Assembly: GCA_016295275.1 (NCBI GenBank) | Contig: JAEDLN010000121.1 | Coordinates: 1 to 7,415, forward strand | DNA: 7,415 nt | Reading direction: 5' to 3' | Origin: Kiritimatiellia bacterium | GTDB taxonomy: Bacteria; Verrucomicrobiota; Kiritimatiellia; RFP12; UBA3636 | In this document: positions 6,685 to 7,415 of the stretch, piece by piece | Numbering within the stretch: position 1 is the first letter of the stretch | Layout: every line of letters starts with the position of its first letter | Position numbers and translations under genes: made by a program | The notes under the pieces: model-generated | Seen by the model: the letters and a program-made list of their open reading frames with translations, nothing else | Told to the model about the DNA's origin: nothing | Database searches by the model: none

Positions 6685-7272
6685 TCATGCCAGCTTGTAC
6701 TCCTGTCTGGGCGATTTCGGACTGTCTGGATCGGTTCTTTCTATCATGCCATTCTCCATCAGCGGCCTCAGGTAGTACCTGGAAAAGTGGATTGGGCTCT
6801 TGATGCCGACCGCCTCCCTTAGCGCAGACGGCCGCATGTGCCCGTCGACAAGGAGCTCCAGTATTCTCTTCGCCGTCCTCTCGCTTCTCTTCCCAAGCCC
6901 TATCCCGACTTTGTCCGGAATCTCCAGCCGAGGATCTGCCTTTGAGCGGAAAGGCGATGCGCCGCGCCCAGCCCGGCACTCTTCCTTTTCCGCCGCGCGC
7001 GCCTTCAGCACCTCGCCCATCGCCTCTTGCATCGACTGCTCGTGGCACTCCCGGATCACGCGCCATTCCCCGCCGCCGTACATGAAGGCGTACCCGGCCC
7101 GGGCCTTACTGTCGCCACGGACGGTAGCGGCGAAGCTGCACCAGCGGTAGCCCTCCAGCCGCTCCGCCATCCCCGCCTTCCACGCATTGATGTCTATGTA
7201 CGCGGACGTCCGCTTCACCGGCTCCCCCGCCAGGTACGGTGCCCGCACCTTCGGAAGATGCTTTGCATCCAC
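6685..7272 (-). pseudogene. C-terminal fragment of a RAYT/Y1-type (IS200-like) transposase with a winged-helix tail
   Basis: The frame opens with GTG at 7272 and gives 195 residues. Residues 20-47 (KRTSAYIDINAWKAG, then AERLEGYRWCSF) match the conserved YIDxNxxxAGxxxxxxxYRWSS block found in the C-terminal half of REP-associated tyrosine transposases, followed by GDSKARAGYAFMYG. Residues ~132-195 (RTAKRILELL, then GIKSPIHFSRYYLRPL, ending SPKSPRQEYKLA) resemble the winged-helix tail seen in Fic-family and RecG-C-like proteins. The catalytic N-terminal half, with the HUH motif (usually NHVH) and tyrosine, is absent. The frame is open only to a TGA at 7330-7332, has no ATG, GTG or TTG between there and 7272, and no NHVH-like remnant appears in any minus frame to the window end. 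It is therefore most likely non-functional for transposition, although the DNA-binding tail is intact. The segment is clearly GC-richer than its neighbours (41 of 60 bases G/C at 7021-7080, against 24 of 60 at 1501-1560), suggesting separate origin. Confidence 0.7.
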
Positions 7273-7415
7273 CCTATACCATCGGAAGAATATCGCAGTA
7301 TAATCACATACGAAAGTGTCTACTTTAAATCAGGACTTGACACTTCGCTGTGCGCTAATCCCGGATTTGGAGATAAGGTTATTGATGAAGTTGCGGCATA
7401 CATTGCCGAAGCCAA
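7258..7415 (+). CDS. Possible 5' portion of an unrecognised gene, running off the right edge
   Basis: An ATG at 7258 opens a + frame with no stop for 52 codons to the window end (MLCIHPIPSEEYRSI, then YFKSGLDTSLCANPGFGDK, then VIDEVAAYIAEA). The composition from ~7290 looks protein-like and base composition changes here from GC-rich to moderate. However, the first ~5 codons overlap the start of the minus-strand transposase remnant, and there is no clear ribosome binding site. It could instead be the 3' remainder of a gene cut by the mobile element, or a chance open frame; one minus frame is also open for 27 codons over the same bases (7327-7415). I do not recognise the product. Confidence 0.25.
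   Translation, partial: MLCIHPIPSEEYRSIITYESVYFKSGLDTSLCANPGFGDKVIDEVAAYIAEA
7311..7347. repeat. Imperfect inverted repeat near the right boundary of the transposase remnant
   Basis: CGAAAGTGTC (7311-7320) is mirrored by GACACTTCG (7339-7347), differing by one T, around an 18-base AT-rich spacer. It lies about 40 bp beyond the GTG end of the transposase remnant. It may be a remnant element end, an operator-like site or chance; it shows no sequence match to the repeat at 6621-6660. Confidence 0.35.

Overview
The window reads as bacterial DNA with four closely packed genes on the + strand (1-6590), followed by a transposase remnant on the - strand (6685-7272) and a short unexplained right edge. 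Protein style suggests an uncultured member of the PVC superphylum, most likely Kiritimatiellota, Lentisphaerota or Verrucomicrobiota. The reasons are a giant Ig-like secreted protein ending in an HExxH motif plus a D-x-D-x-D-x-I-P-D calcium loop, a secreted esterase with a discoidin-like tail, and a REP-associated-type transposase. This assignment comes from remembered family style, not from a search.

Layout: (1) 1-2877, the 3' part of a very large secreted or surface protein with bacterial Ig-like domains and a C-terminal putative zinc-binding HEAGH site. (2) 2874-3404, an unrecognised small membrane-anchored protein whose ATG overlaps the previous stop (ATGA). (3) 3445-4776, one reading frame for a signal-peptide-bearing alpha/beta-hydrolase esterase with a C-terminal discoidin-like domain. 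It is interrupted at 4261-4263 by a single in-frame TGA exactly where the family normally has a tryptophan codon. (4) 4773-6590, a polytopic membrane protein resembling GT-C/GT39-type glycosyltransferases, again started by an ATGA overlap. All four genes point the same way with gaps of 40 bp or less, so they look like one transcription unit. The products are all predicted to be exported, anchored or membrane-embedded, suggesting an envelope or extracellular-polymer theme; their functional link is inference.

The block 6591-7415 is different. A small nested repeat (6621-6660) precedes a much more GC-rich segment that encodes only the C-terminal half of a Y1/RAYT-like transposase fused to a winged helix. 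The catalytic N-terminal part is not visible. The last ~150 bp drop in GC and carry a short open + frame running off the window. No tRNA, rRNA, CRISPR array, riboswitch or convincing rho-independent terminator was seen. The best follow-up targets are the TGA in the esterase, the HEAGH/calcium-loop module with its coupled small partner gene, and the repeat beside the transposase remnant.
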